Shown here piece after piece: positions 19,202 to 29,944 of a DNA stretch of 64,000 bases (position 1 is the first letter of the stretch; each line of letters starts with the position of its first letter). Origin of the DNA: Halorussus halophilus. Its GTDB lineage: Archaea; Halobacteriota; Halobacteria; Halobacteriales; Haladaptataceae. The translations under genes and the position numbers were made by a program. The notes below the pieces were generated by a model. It worked only from the letters and a program-made list of their open reading frames with translations. It was not told the origin of the DNA and did not search any database. Location: positions 2,728,001-2,792,000 of the forward strand of contig NZ_CP044523.1 of NCBI RefSeq assembly GCF_008831545.1, written 5' to 3'.

Positions 19202-20539
19202 TTACTCAGCTTTCTTCGAGAAGAATCCACGGAGCGACGCGAAAAAGCCCGTTTGTGTGTCAGATTCTGCTGTAAGTTCGTCTTCGAGCCTGGATTGGGT
19301 CGCTCGTGCAATATCGCGTTCGTCTCGAAGCCGCTCGTTCTCAGCTTCCAATTCACGGAGTTGCTCCTCAAGCTCGAGGATGGTCTTGATTCGGGCGCGT
19401 TCTCGCTCGTGGAGGTCCCCAGATGCAACCGACAGCCCAAAAGCCGTCTCACCGTCTTTCATGCGTTCCGGTGAGTTGCCTTCTAGGTTCACATTCGACT
19501 CCTCACTTTCCTCTTCAATCTCCGCTACTTCGACAGCCTCCGGTTCCGGTTCCGGCTCCGGTATTGGTTCGGGTGCGTCGGCATCAGTTGCTGCTGAATC
19601 GGTCTGTGCTGGTGGTGAGTAGGAGTCAGTGGTCACACTCACAGCACGGGCGAGTGTTTTCTCGCCGTACGTACTCCCATCCCCATAATGTTGGGTGTCC
19701 CATTTCTCGCGGTGGAGTCCGGATTGTTCGAAGAGGCGGCCCATTTGGGTGGTGTCGCCGCCCGTCCAGAACGCGAGCAGGCACGCAAGCGCCATATCCG
19801 CTTCCGAGTGACTATCATATCCTGAGGTGTCGCCACGCCAGAGGCGCTCGAACTTCTCCCCGTTCGACGCCTCACGTGCGCGTTCCAGCAAGTCCTCGTC
19901 CGAAAGGCTGAGCGTTGAATCCGGTTCGTCAGTCGTCTCGTGATCCCCCAACGAGGATTGGTCTGCAGACTCCGGTTCGTCTGCAACGTGTTCTGAGTAC
20001 ACAGTACGGAGGCCGTCGCTCCGCGATTCGATAGTCCGGGGCGTGCTAGTGACGTGGTTGCCGGTGACGGTGAAAAAGCGCGCGGTCTCATAGAGTTCCA
20101 CGTCCCCGCGTCGGTTCCGTCCCGGTGGGAGTTCGCCTTCGATGAGGACGTGATACCCAGTTCCGGATGGACTAATTTCGGTGTAGGACTCAAGATGCTC
20201 AATAATCGAGTCCGCCCACTCCATTGGCGTCTCAGTTTCGGGGTCTCGGGCGTCGTCGAGGTCAACCCCCACGAAAGGGTCGTTCTCGCTGAACACGAAC
20301 CCGAGACCCCTCGCCGAATTATCCCCAGAAGCATAGGCGCGCGCGGTCTCAAAGTCACTCCATGTTTCTTGCTTCGTCGTGGATGCGAACTGCCCTGTCT
20401 CCGGGTTCACTGGGACTTTCGTGGGTTTTGTGTTGTTCTTCCGGGTTTGTTCACGCCAACACACCCAGTGGTCGTACTCACAGAGCGATTTTGGTAGTTC
20501 CGAGCGGAGAGGCGGGGTCGGAGTGGTGTTTGAGGGCAC
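19202..20539 (-). CDS. Primase-polymerase of plasmid/phage type (NrS-1 polymerase-like)
   Basis: 445 residues from GTG 20539. The N-terminal 180 residues match the archaeal-eukaryotic primase-like fold used by mobile elements: WVCWREQTRKNNTKPTKVP, then FVGVDLDDARD with catalytic-type Asp residues near 95, and EISPSGTGYHVLIEGELPPG near 122. Residues 215-290 match the helical domain that follows in NrS-1-type proteins (GEKFERLWRGDTSGYDSHSEADMALACLLAFW). The end has a Pro/Glu linker and a coiled coil (LEEQLRELEAENERLRDERD). No helicase domain is fused. Such enzymes start replication of their own replicon, fitting the origin 5 kb away. Confidence 0.8.
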   Translation of the reverse strand: MPSNTTPTPPLRSELPKSLCEYDHWVCWREQTRKNNTKPTKVPVNPETGQFASTTKQETWSDFETARAYASGDNSARGLGFVFSENDPFVGVDLDDARDPETETPMEWADSIIEHLESYTEISPSGTGYHVLIEGELPPGRNRRGDVELYETARFFTVTGNHVTSTPRTIESRSDGLRTVYSEHVADEPESADQSSLGDHETTDEPDSTLSLSDEDLLERAREASNGEKFERLWRGDTSGYDSHSEADMALACLLAFWTGGDTTQMGRLFEQSGLHREKWDTQHYGDGSTYGEKTLARAVSVTTDSYSPPAQTDSAATDADAPEPIPEPEPEPEAVEVAEIEEESEESNVNLEGNSPERMKDGETAFGLSVASGDLHERERARIKTILELEEQLRELEAENERLRDERDIARATQSRLEDELTAESDTQTGFFASLRGFFSKKAE

Positions 20540-21358
20540 TGAGATTGGTTTGTAAATGAACCCGACCTACTTCAGCATATTTCCAGCCAGCAGACGTGTT
20601 ACCCTGGCTGAATCATAGCCGTGAATCCGGCGTGACACCCCACAAAACGCGGTTTCAGAGATTCTCATCGCTCCAGAGAGTTCCTAGCGGTCATAGCGTT
20701 CGCCAACACTCCGAGTATTCACCGAGAGAATAGCTGTGAAGACGGTTTGTAGTAGTAGAGACGGAGAACGGTGCCAGTACGAGTGACGGGTCGGGACGAG
20801 TGGGGTTGAGAAGTGGTGAGAGAGGCGCTGAGAACCCAATCCAAGAGTTAATAAGAAGAGAGATAGAAACCGGAGTTGATTCCGGGAAACCACGAGACTG
20901 CAGCGGTCTGTAACGATATTAATTCACGGGCAGAGCGTAGGAGTAAGCAGCTCGGCAGTTACAGCTCAGACGCACCATCCACCGAGTACGGACGAAAGAG
21001 CCGTTTAGAACGTGATATTCAGCCCTTCGAGATTGAGGTTCGAACCGCGTGCCTTAATTCCGCGAAACGCCCGATTTCACGGACGAATCCGGGGATGTTA
21101 CGGCGAATTCGGATTCGGGGACCGGAACGAGGGAGCGATGTAATCTATGAGTATCTACCCCACAACAGCCAAACGCCCAAAGAACCCACGAAATAGGTGC
21201 CTACGCCCCACAAAACGTACTCCCCTACCATCTCATAACCGCCGCCCTCACATCAAAATCTCATCGTCCGAAATCAGAGAGTAACACACACTTTGCTCCG
21301 TTAATTCACCGGATTAGCGTCGGTTTGTATCCCTCGAAGAGTGTAGTATCCACGACTA
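20540..21358. other. Gene-poor stretch
   Basis: I see no gene I can support. A 106-codon open frame (20876-21196) is rich in Arg and Ser without motifs and is probably chance. The first 60 bases are the promoter side of the primase gene. Confidence 0.4.
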
Positions 21359-21562
21359 TTATCTGTCAGTATTCACCGAATTCGAAGAAGCCAGTCTCTC
21401 TCCGAAGTCCTTCAAGCACTTGATGTCCCGTTTGACAGGCTTGAAGATAGCTATCCAGAGTGGCATCCCGCATCCTTCTCCTTCTATAGCATGGTCGAAC
21501 CTCGCCGCAGCGATCTGTTTCTGAACCATACGATACGTTTCAAGTAGTGGTGATTCTCGCAT
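21359..21562 (-). CDS. Possible small protein, 67 aa
   Basis: A short frame with a balanced residue mix (RESPLLETYRMVQKQIAAAR) and an AT-rich TACTTTTAGA about 20 bases before its ATG. No family is recognised. The surrounding AT-rich sequence makes a chance frame less likely than elsewhere, but coding is not shown. Confidence 0.35.
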   Translation of the reverse strand: MRESPLLETYRMVQKQIAAARFDHAIEGEGCGMPLWIAIFKPVKRDIKCLKDFGERLASSNSVNTDR

Positions 21563-21690
21563 ACTGCAAGGCGATCTAAAAGTACATCCCGCCGATTAGC
21601 GGTGATGAGAAAGCCACTCACGATAAACACCTCATATACGGGTTTCGTTGTTTTTAGGCACTCATGCCGTTGATTATCAGATATAATACC

Positions 21691-21707
21691 TATATAAAAA
21701 TTTAAAT
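21691..21707 (+). promoter_or_regulatory. TATA box region of the giant toxin gene
   Basis: TATATAAAAATTTAAAT lies 25-41 bases before the ATG at 21732. The broader upstream 21600-21730 is strongly AT-rich compared with the flanks. The short leader suggests a leaderless or nearly leaderless message. Confidence 0.6.
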
Positions 21708-21731
21708 CATGATGTTGGTATTATTGCTTCA

Positions 21732-24700
21732 ATGAGTAGATTTGGGCAGATCTTATCGGTCTTCTTTGCAGTCCTCCTCATAAGCGCATCTGTCACTCCA
21801 GCCGTCTCCTTCTCACCAGATACATCGGCAACAGTCGAGACGCTGGTTGGCGAGCAAACCGATACCCACACGACAACAGATGAAACGCGACCAAAAGCCC
21901 TTAACCTCAAACAGGATGCAATAGATACCCTCACTAACGCCACTCTAACTGGAGCACCCAACAAACCGGGCAAGTCCAAACAAACTACTAGAACAACAGT
22001 TCAGAATAAGACCGCAACTGAGACGTTCCAAACTGCTACCACAACTTCGACAACTCAGACTACGATAGAACGGGGGAGAAAGCGTGGCAAAGGAAAGGGG
22101 AAGAAGAAGGGGAAAGGCAAGCAGAGGGGTCGTGGGCAGCAGGGGGAAAGCGGTGCAGCAAGCGCCAGCAAACCATCTGCCGACACGAACAGTCGAAATA
22201 GTGGTGTCAAGCAGAAGCGACTCAACACCCTGAACGCCACGCTTCCGAAGTTTATCGACGAGAACCGCATCGTCAATGCGAGCGTGTTCGAAGCGGACAA
22301 GCGAGTTGCTGCATCTGTCCAATCTCACGCACCGACAGTAACGCAACTCCTCGCTGATTCGGACAAACGACTCGCAGAAACTGCACTCGGTGACGCACGG
22401 CGCGTGCGAGAAACACTTCGACAACGAGGCATCGCCCACGACGATACGGCGGCCAGTGGCGAAATCCAGAACGCTTCTGCGGCACTCGACCGCGCCGAGA
22501 AATTACGAGCGAACGGCAACCCAGCCGGTGCAATCGCTCAGTACCGTGAAGCGTGGATTCACGCCCAACGAGCGCTCGACATCATGGACCGAGCGGTCGA
22601 TCCCCGCGTCACCATCACCTCTCGGAGCGACCCTCGATACAATGGGTCGATTGAACGGACAATCCGGGGTCGCGTTTTCGACGTTCGCACGCACGACCTG
22701 ACGAACGTCACGCTAACAGTCGATGGCGAACCGCGCGTCGTCGCCGTCTCCAGACCCACTAAACCGGGGTCGAACGCGACGTTCGTGGCGACCGTCTCAC
22801 TCACCGACCGTCCTCACGAGATCATCGTGACTGCCACCGACCCCGGAACGAACCTCGGTGAGACGAAGACCACCGACTATCCGACTATCGTCCAACATGA
22901 CAACGACACCCTCCAATTAGACCGCGACCGACTCCGAGACCACTTCGAACACCGGCGTGCTTATACGAATCCGCTCGATGCCAACAGCGACTCTAGTAAG
23001 ACGATCGCAAACGAATCGGCGAATACGACGCCCGACGACCGCGAAGACTTCGATACAGACAACGCGACGAACTATCAGGAGCAGGGTGCAGATTCGGACC
23101 CACTCGATTCAGATACCGACGACGACCGTCTCCGTGACGGCTTCGAAATTCGATACGAGAACATTAGCCCCATCAATTCGGACACGGACGGAAATGGAAC
23201 TTCTGACGCTCAAGAGGACCTCGAATCGGACGGCTTGACCAATATTCGTGAACAGAATTATAGCACGAATCCAAACGACCCAGACACCGATAACGACGGC
23301 CTCGAAGACGGTCCCGAAATAGATAGGTACGGGACCGAACCGCTCGACCCTGACACCGACGACGACCGACTCCTGGATGGACCCGAAGTCAACAAATACG
23401 GGACCGACCCGTTGGATAACGACACCGACGGTGAGGGCCTGAACGACAGTGAGGAGGTTCGACAGTACGGAACCGACCCACTCGATACGGACACCGACAG
23501 CGAAGGACTCAACGATAGCGCGGAAGTCCACGTCTACGGCACGGACCCCCTCGACAACGACACCGACAGTGACGGATTGAATGACAGCGAGGAAGTTCAC
23601 ATATATGGCACCGACCCGCTGAACGCCGACTCGGACGGCGACGGACTCGAAGATGGTCCCGAAGTCAATACTCACCAAACGAATCCGCTCAATCCTGACA
23701 CAGATGGGGAAGGGCTCGAAGATGGACCAGAAGTCCATCAACACGAAACAGACCCCCTCGACCCAGACACCGACAATGAAGGATTGACTGACGCCGAAGA
23801 GGTCGAAGAGTTCGAAACGAACCCCCTCAAGCCAGACACTGATGACGACCGACTGTCTGACTCCCAGGAACTCTGGAAGCACGACACTGACCCACTCGCT
23901 GCGGACACCGACAAAGACCGTCTCGACGATGGTTCGGAGGTTCTGGACTACGGTACGGACCCGCTCGTAGTCGATACGGATAGCGATGGCCTCGAAGACG
24001 GCCCCGAAGTTCACGACCACGAGACGAAACCCCTGGTCGCGGACACGGACGGTGAAGGCCTACAGGACGGACCCGAAGTCCACGAATACAACACAGATCC
24101 ACTGGATACTGACACTGATGACGACCGGTTGAACGACGCCGTCGAGATCCAAGAGTACGAGACAGACCCGCTTGACCCAGACACTGACGGGGACGCGATT
24201 CAGGACGGCAACGAGACAGTCGTCGAGATGGAGCCACTGTATCCGGACAGCGACTCCAGCCTTACCAACCCAGACGAGTCGAACAATGCCGTGCAGGATG
24301 GTGAGGAGGACCTCGACAGTGACGGTGCAACTAACAGCGAAGAGTTCGACGCGGCCATCGACCCACTCGACCCAGACACCGACGACGACCGACTCCGCGA
24401 CGGCTTTGAGTTGCAATACAACTATCTTGACCCGCATCTCACCGATACTGATCGAGACAGGATTTCGGACGCAAGCGAAGACTTCGAAGACGACGGGTTA
24501 GACAACTACCGCGAACAATCACACGGGACACACCCCCACGAAGCGGATACCGACAATGACAACCTCAGCGACGGAGCTGAAGTAGACCAGTATGGGACCG
24601 AACCCACCAATCCTGATACCGACGGTGACGGTCTCACTGATGGCGAGGAAGTCAGAAAGTACGGAACGGAACCACTCGACGCTGATACGGACGGCGACGG

Positions 24701-27700
24701 ACTCAGTGACGGTGCCGAGGTCCACGAGCAGAATACCAACCCGCTCGTCAGCGACACCGACGACGACGGACTCAGTGACGGCGCAGAGGTCAAACGGTAC
24801 GCAACGAGTCCACTCAACCCTGACTCGGACAACGACAATCTGAAGGACGGCCTGGAAATCAAGGAACACGACACCGAACCGCTCGTTCCGGACACAGACG
24901 CCGACAATCTGACTGATGGTCCTGAAGTCCACAACTACAGCACGAACCCGCTCGTCGTGGACACCGACGGAGACAACGTTACTGACGGGCCTGAAGTCCA
25001 CGAGTACGGCACCGACCCGACGAAGGCCGATACCGACACAGACAATCTGACCGACGGAATCGAAATCTGGAGATATGGGACGGACCCGCTCGACAACGAC
25101 ACTGACACCGACCAGTTGCTCGACGGACCGGAAATCGCCAACAAGACAGACCCATTCAACAACGACACCGACGACGATGGCCTCGAAGACGGACTGGAAG
25201 TCATCGAGTACGCGAGCGACCCGCTCAACCGAGACACAGATAACGACACGATTTGGGACGGTCCAGAAGTCCACGAGCATGGTACGGACCCGACGAACCC
25301 CGATACCGACGCCGACGCGTTGAACGACAGCACGGAGCTGAATAAGTCGAAGACTGACCCCACGATAGCAGACAGTAACTCGACACGGACGGCATCGGAC
25401 GAGGCTGGCAACAACATCAGTGACGGAACGGAGGACTTCGATGCCGACGGGTTAGCGACCTACTACGAGTACGCGATAGGAACGGATCCGTTCGACAACG
25501 ACACCGACGGTGATGGACTCGACGACGGCTACGAACTGCAGTACGAACTACTTGATCCCCGAACAGCCCATACGGACAACGACTCGATTGCTGACGGTCG
25601 TGAGGACTTCGACGGTGACGATCTCGACACGGAGCGCGAGCAGAAGCTCGGAACGCACCCAAACCGTTCGGACACCGACGGCGAAGGACTCTCGGACGCT
25701 GCAGAGATCGAAGAATACGGAACCGACCCACTGGTGATCGACACGGATGACGACGGCCTCAACGACAGCGAAGAACTCGACCTCCCGACCGACCCAACGG
25801 TCGCGGATACGGACGGTGACGGAATTCTCGACGGAAACGAGACGTTCACCACCGGGAAGACGGACAACGAGACTGGCGTTACGGTCAACGTGACTGGTGA
25901 AGGGAACGTTGCGGCGACGGTCTCGGTCAACAACAGTTCGAAAGCGATTCTAGAGACCGACAGTGTCCGGAACGTGAGCGCGTCAAACGTCTACGAGTTC
26001 GAAGCGAAAGCCAACTTCACGAACGCGAACATCACCCTCCCATACAACGAATCGAAGGTCGGGAACACGAACGAATCTGGGCTCGGCGCGTACCGATACA
26101 ATGAGACGCTCCAAACGTTCGTGCCGGTGAACTCGACGGTGGACGCCGCGAACGACACCGTGACGGCTACGACACCGCACTTCTCCTCGTACACAGTCCT
26201 TGACTCCCAGAAGTGGGAATCACGATTCAACGAGTCACTCCCCTCGAAGTGGTCGAATACCGAGAACTTCAGCAATCTCAGCGACTGGCAGCGCACAGGT
26301 GACGTTTCCGCTCAGATTGACTCCACTGACAGTGTTAGCTCCTTCGCGCTCCGGAGCGACTCCGACGACAACGAGCGAAATTCGACTGTCGTTGTCGGGT
26401 CGGTGAACCGCTCGCTACGTAACGACACAGACTGGAAAGGAGACGCCAACAAAACCACCGAAAACGAATCACATAATGCTAGCTTTGCTCCGACCCTGCC
26501 GAGAGGCGGTGGTAGTTGTGGCGACGATGAATGCTCGACGACCACCGAGCAGACCACGGAGAAGGAAGTTACGACCCACGATTCGAAAGAGGATTCCGAC
26601 GGCGATGGAACCTACGACCGAAACGACGACTGCCCAGGAAAGCCTGGTGAAGCGTCCGACGGCTGTTCCAAACACAGCGACAACGACGGAATCCGAGACT
26701 ACGTCGACGATTGTGATACCAGAGAAGGAGAAGGCGACGGTTGTCCAACCGACACCGACGGAGACGGCTACAACGACTACTACGACGACTGTGACAACAC
26801 GAAAGGCACCGACCAAGGCTGTGCCGAACACAGCGACAGTGACAGCACACAGGACTACTACGACGACTGTCCGACTGAACCAGGGATGGGCTCCGACGGC
26901 TGTCCCATCAACGACGACTCGGACGACACCAGAAACTACTACGACAGTTGCCCAGAATTCCCAGGCTGGAAATCTAACGGCTGTCCACGAAACTCGAGCC
27001 TCGAACGAACGGTTACACTCAGGGACGCAGACACCATCACTGTCGGTACGATTGCGAAGGCTAACGCCGTAAGCAAGCGGTCGATTGCAAAACTCGTTGT
27101 CATCGGACCGAACGACAACCGAGTCGAAGTCTACGGCGAAGAAAACACCGTCGAAGGATTCAGCACGGAGAATATCCGCAGCCGTAACTTAGGGGCACAA
27201 GCGGTCATCCCCGGCGGTGAAGGCGACAAAGCTGGTGGCTTCGAAGCAGTCGAACAAGACGTCTCGCAGTTCGCGGGCGAAAAGGTCACGATTAAGGTCG
27301 TGACTGTCGGCCGTGCGACGTTCGAAATCAACGCGCTCAAAATCGGGTACGACACCGACGGAGATGGCCTGTACGACGCTGTTGAGCGCGGTACCTGTGG
27401 GCTTCGAGATGGGACTGGCCAGTGTCTCGATACGGACCCAAGGTTAGCCGATACTGATGGCGATGGACTCAGTGACAGTTACGAAATTCGTGGACGCGAG
27501 AAAGTTCACGGACACGTCTACCAGCAGTTGTGGAGCAACCCGACTGTTCGGGATACAGACCAAGACGGGTTAGACGACGAGCAGGAAGTTCGAAACTCGT
27601 ACCGTCTGAGTGTGACTCAGGACCGGCAAGCGTCTCTCACCTATCTCAACGCGCAGTCTCCCAGTGAAAAACAGGAGGCATTGACCCAGGATAGGGTGAA

Positions 27701-29930
27701 GACTGATCCACTCGAAGCTGACGGGGACGACGACGGTCTAACTGACCGAGAAGAGTGGCTCTACAAAACCGACCCGAAGGACCCTGACAGCGACGATGAC
27801 GGACTCATCGACGGTCGAGAGCCTTCTATCGGCGCTGACCCGACACTCTTCGATTATCGGGCGCCGGATATTCGGTTAGCAAAAACTGGCTATCGGTCCC
27901 GTGAGAACGGAACGAAAATCGAGTACGTGCTGGTCTACTATGCGGTTGATCCAAGTACGGTGAAGAAAACCACCGTCACGAAAAACGGGAACCAAAAATA
28001 TTCGAGTCGACCGTGGAAGTTCGTTAGTCGTCATAACGCCTCGTTTAGCGAACTGTACGGCGGTGGCGGGTTGTCTGGTGCGAAGGTCGAAATCACGGCG
28101 ACAGACCGCCACGGAAATTCCGAAACTGCGGTCGGTCTCCGTCGCGCGAATGACTGTGGACTGAGTGCCAAGTCTCGAACTAGTTCGACTACTCGCTATT
28201 ATTATGGGGCAATCAAGAACAGCTCTGATGGCGTGTTCGCCAATGGGTTTGGCGCATGTTCGGGCTTCCAAGCGAGCATCGGTAGCACTATTCAGTCGGT
28301 GAAGGCGTTCGCTGAGAACCCACTTGGCTTCATCACTGGACTTGTCTCGGTGATCGAACTGCTCGACGAGTCAGGGTTGCTAGACATGTTCATCAATGCG
28401 ATGGCGGAGAGTCTCAAAGATAAACAGAAAACGAACAACCCCTATTCGAAAGGAACCAAGCATTATCAGGAGTACCGCCGAGCGTGGTACAGTGGCTATG
28501 CGGGTGGTTTCATCGTGAAGACACTCTACGGTGCGCAAGCCGCAAAAGCTCTCAAAGGGACGAAAACGGTCGAAGCGATAGAGGACTTCGCAAAATCCAC
28601 TCGTGCTGGACAGACCGCGATGCGCATCAAGAGTCCATACGACCGTGGGAAAACTCGCGTCGCGGTAGGACTCGCACGCGGCGGGAAGAAAGCGACAGGA
28701 CCAGTGCTTCGCCGGGCGAAATCGGCTGGCGCAACGTATCGGCTCTGGAGACTCTCACGGAAAGGTGACGTCGATACGGACGACCTCTCGAAAACCGAGC
28801 GCGACCGCGTAACCGACTATCTCGCCCGCCACGGCGACGAGGGTGCAACCACCCTGCGGTGGATGGACGACGAGGACTTCGACGCGCTGTTCAAGAAGGC
28901 GTGTGGCGGTGGCGTCGGGACCTTCGAGCGTGCTGGCGGTGGCTGTGCGGAGTTGAGCGAGGTCGAGCAGGACCAATATGAAGACGCCGTGATAGACGCG
29001 GATGTCGATGCGGAGCAGTTCGATGCACGGTTGGAGCGGTTAGACGTAAACGAAGGGTCTTCGAAGCGCGTCTACGCTCAGACTGGCAGATACGGCGTGG
29101 AAATGGCGAGCAGTCTGGATGACCGGGCATTCAAACAGTTCCACCAACTGGATGCTGACTCCCAGCGTGCGCTCGTTAATGCGTGGAGATCTGACAATGT
29201 CGATGTGTCCACGGGCGATGTGGAACTCGTCGTCAGAAGGTTAGACTCGCTTGACCTTTCTGAACGCAAAGCTGCCAACCAACTCCTTGCAGACACAGAT
29301 GGGACTGGAGCCAAATTAATTGAAGAATTAGATCAAACTAGCCTCGAGCAACTGCTCCGACTTGATACAGCACATTCGCCAGAGGCCCGAGAAGTTCTTG
29401 CTGATAGGGTTGCTGATGGACAAATGACGGCGGACGAAGTGGGACAGTTTGCGAACGATGCTACGGAGGTTAAAGACGAAGACGGGTTCGAAAATGTCAT
29501 TCAGGACATTGCTACGCAAGGAGTTAATGGCGATGTTGATGGTCCCATTTATGAAACGAGAGTCGCGGCCGAATACGGATCAGAGCGAGTTCGCCTTATG
29601 AGTCATGATGTGGGTAGTGAAGGTGAAATAGGTGAACTGGATATAGTGCTTGAAAACGGTGATGTGATAGAAGTCAAGAATTCTGAATGGTCCCAGTTAG
29701 GAAGGAGCCAATTTGACGATGTAGACAACAAAGTGGATGCAGTCACTGCCTATAAAAACAGCAATAGCAAACGTACACTAGATGGAACATCTATAACGTA
29801 CGTCATTAAAGACTTTTCTGTGGGGTCGTCACGACAAAACGAATTTGCTTCACACTGGGAAGAAATAGTAAAAGATGAATACGGAGCGGAGATAGAGATT
29901 CAGTTCACAGAAGGTGCAGATAACACCTAA
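21732..29930 (+). CDS. Giant secreted polymorphic toxin with TSP3-like calcium-binding stalk and C-terminal nuclease domain
   Basis: 2732 residues. It opens with a Sec signal peptide (ILSVFFAVLLISASVTPAVS, residues 7-26), then a Thr-rich and a Lys/Gly-rich basic linker (to about 145) and a helical/beta region. Residues 440-1373 are several dozen thrombospondin-3/EF-like units (DTDGDGLSDGAEV) that should bind calcium and form a rigid stalk. A beta-rich part follows (ending TPHFSSYTVLD), then Cys-containing units (DDCPTEPGMGSDGC, about 1622-1753) and a third block (1873-2043). A pretoxin-like hydrophobic/helical region (PYSKGTKHYQEYRRAW) follows. The last 130 residues carry E2608, D2637 and E2647-x-K2649 (ELDIVLENGDVIEVKNSEW), a PD-(D/E)XK nuclease pattern. 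Order and neighbours fit a toxin delivered from the cell surface. Confidence 0.75.
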   Translation: MSRFGQILSVFFAVLLISASVTPAVSFSPDTSATVETLVGEQTDTHTTTDETRPKALNLKQDAIDTLTNATLTGAPNKPGKSKQTTRTTVQNKTATETFQTATTTSTTQTTIERGRKRGKGKGKKKGKGKQRGRGQQGESGAASASKPSADTNSRNSGVKQKRLNTLNATLPKFIDENRIVNASVFEADKRVAASVQSHAPTVTQLLADSDKRLAETALGDARRVRETLRQRGIAHDDTAASGEIQNASAALDRAEKLRANGNPAGAIAQYREAWIHAQRALDIMDRAVDPRVTITSRSDPRYNGSIERTIRGRVFDVRTHDLTNVTLTVDGEPRVVAVSRPTKPGSNATFVATVSLTDRPHEIIVTATDPGTNLGETKTTDYPTIVQHDNDTLQLDRDRLRDHFEHRRAYTNPLDANSDSSKTIANESANTTPDDREDFDTDNATNYQEQGADSDPLDSDTDDDRLRDGFEIRYENISPINSDTDGNGTSDAQEDLESDGLTNIREQNYSTNPNDPDTDNDGLEDGPEIDRYGTEPLDPDTDDDRLLDGPEVNKYGTDPLDNDTDGEGLNDSEEVRQYGTDPLDTDTDSEGLNDSAEVHVYGTDPLDNDTDSDGLNDSEEVHIYGTDPLNADSDGDGLEDGPEVNTHQTNPLNPDTDGEGLEDGPEVHQHETDPLDPDTDNEGLTDAEEVEEFETNPLKPDTDDDRLSDSQELWKHDTDPLAADTDKDRLDDGSEVLDYGTDPLVVDTDSDGLEDGPEVHDHETKPLVADTDGEGLQDGPEVHEYNTDPLDTDTDDDRLNDAVEIQEYETDPLDPDTDGDAIQDGNETVVEMEPLYPDSDSSLTNPDESNNAVQDGEEDLDSDGATNSEEFDAAIDPLDPDTDDDRLRDGFELQYNYLDPHLTDTDRDRISDASEDFEDDGLDNYREQSHGTHPHEADTDNDNLSDGAEVDQYGTEPTNPDTDGDGLTDGEEVRKYGTEPLDADTDGDGLSDGAEVHEQNTNPLVSDTDDDGLSDGAEVKRYATSPLNPDSDNDNLKDGLEIKEHDTEPLVPDTDADNLTDGPEVHNYSTNPLVVDTDGDNVTDGPEVHEYGTDPTKADTDTDNLTDGIEIWRYGTDPLDNDTDTDQLLDGPEIANKTDPFNNDTDDDGLEDGLEVIEYASDPLNRDTDNDTIWDGPEVHEHGTDPTNPDTDADALNDSTELNKSKTDPTIADSNSTRTASDEAGNNISDGTEDFDADGLATYYEYAIGTDPFDNDTDGDGLDDGYELQYELLDPRTAHTDNDSIADGREDFDGDDLDTEREQKLGTHPNRSDTDGEGLSDAAEIEEYGTDPLVIDTDDDGLNDSEELDLPTDPTVADTDGDGILDGNETFTTGKTDNETGVTVNVTGEGNVAATVSVNNSSKAILETDSVRNVSASNVYEFEAKANFTNANITLPYNESKVGNTNESGLGAYRYNETLQTFVPVNSTVDAANDTVTATTPHFSSYTVLDSQKWESRFNESLPSKWSNTENFSNLSDWQRTGDVSAQIDSTDSVSSFALRSDSDDNERNSTVVVGSVNRSLRNDTDWKGDANKTTENESHNASFAPTLPRGGGSCGDDECSTTTEQTTEKEVTTHDSKEDSDGDGTYDRNDDCPGKPGEASDGCSKHSDNDGIRDYVDDCDTREGEGDGCPTDTDGDGYNDYYDDCDNTKGTDQGCAEHSDSDSTQDYYDDCPTEPGMGSDGCPINDDSDDTRNYYDSCPEFPGWKSNGCPRNSSLERTVTLRDADTITVGTIAKANAVSKRSIAKLVVIGPNDNRVEVYGEENTVEGFSTENIRSRNLGAQAVIPGGEGDKAGGFEAVEQDVSQFAGEKVTIKVVTVGRATFEINALKIGYDTDGDGLYDAVERGTCGLRDGTGQCLDTDPRLADTDGDGLSDSYEIRGREKVHGHVYQQLWSNPTVRDTDQDGLDDEQEVRNSYRLSVTQDRQASLTYLNAQSPSEKQEALTQDRVKTDPLEADGDDDGLTDREEWLYKTDPKDPDSDDDGLIDGREPSIGADPTLFDYRAPDIRLAKTGYRSRENGTKIEYVLVYYAVDPSTVKKTTVTKNGNQKYSSRPWKFVSRHNASFSELYGGGGLSGAKVEITATDRHGNSETAVGLRRANDCGLSAKSRTSSTTRYYYGAIKNSSDGVFANGFGACSGFQASIGSTIQSVKAFAENPLGFITGLVSVIELLDESGLLDMFINAMAESLKDKQKTNNPYSKGTKHYQEYRRAWYSGYAGGFIVKTLYGAQAAKALKGTKTVEAIEDFAKSTRAGQTAMRIKSPYDRGKTRVAVGLARGGKKATGPVLRRAKSAGATYRLWRLSRKGDVDTDDLSKTERDRVTDYLARHGDEGATTLRWMDDEDFDALFKKACGGGVGTFERAGGGCAELSEVEQDQYEDAVIDADVDAEQFDARLERLDVNEGSSKRVYAQTGRYGVEMASSLDDRAFKQFHQLDADSQRALVNAWRSDNVDVSTGDVELVVRRLDSLDLSERKAANQLLADTDGTGAKLIEELDQTSLEQLLRLDTAHSPEAREVLADRVADGQMTADEVGQFANDATEVKDEDGFENVIQDIATQGVNGDVDGPIYETRVAAEYGSERVRLMSHDVGSEGEIGELDIVLENGDVIEVKNSEWSQLGRSQFDDVDNKVDAVTAYKNSNSKRTLDGTSITYVIKDFSVGSSRQNEFASHWEEIVKDEYGAEIEIQFTEGADNT

Positions 29931-29944
29931 CAGAGGAACAACAA

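Noticed and set aside
20876..21196. 106-codon plus-strand frame
   Set aside because: It has no recognisable pattern, an Arg/Ser-heavy mix and no promoter; listed only as part of a gene-poor stretch.
23109..25280. Long minus-strand open frames (about 250-300 codons) opposite the repeat stalk
   Set aside because: They are the antisense of the regular DTDxDG repeats, which keeps stops away; the translated sequence is a low-complexity mirror without motifs.
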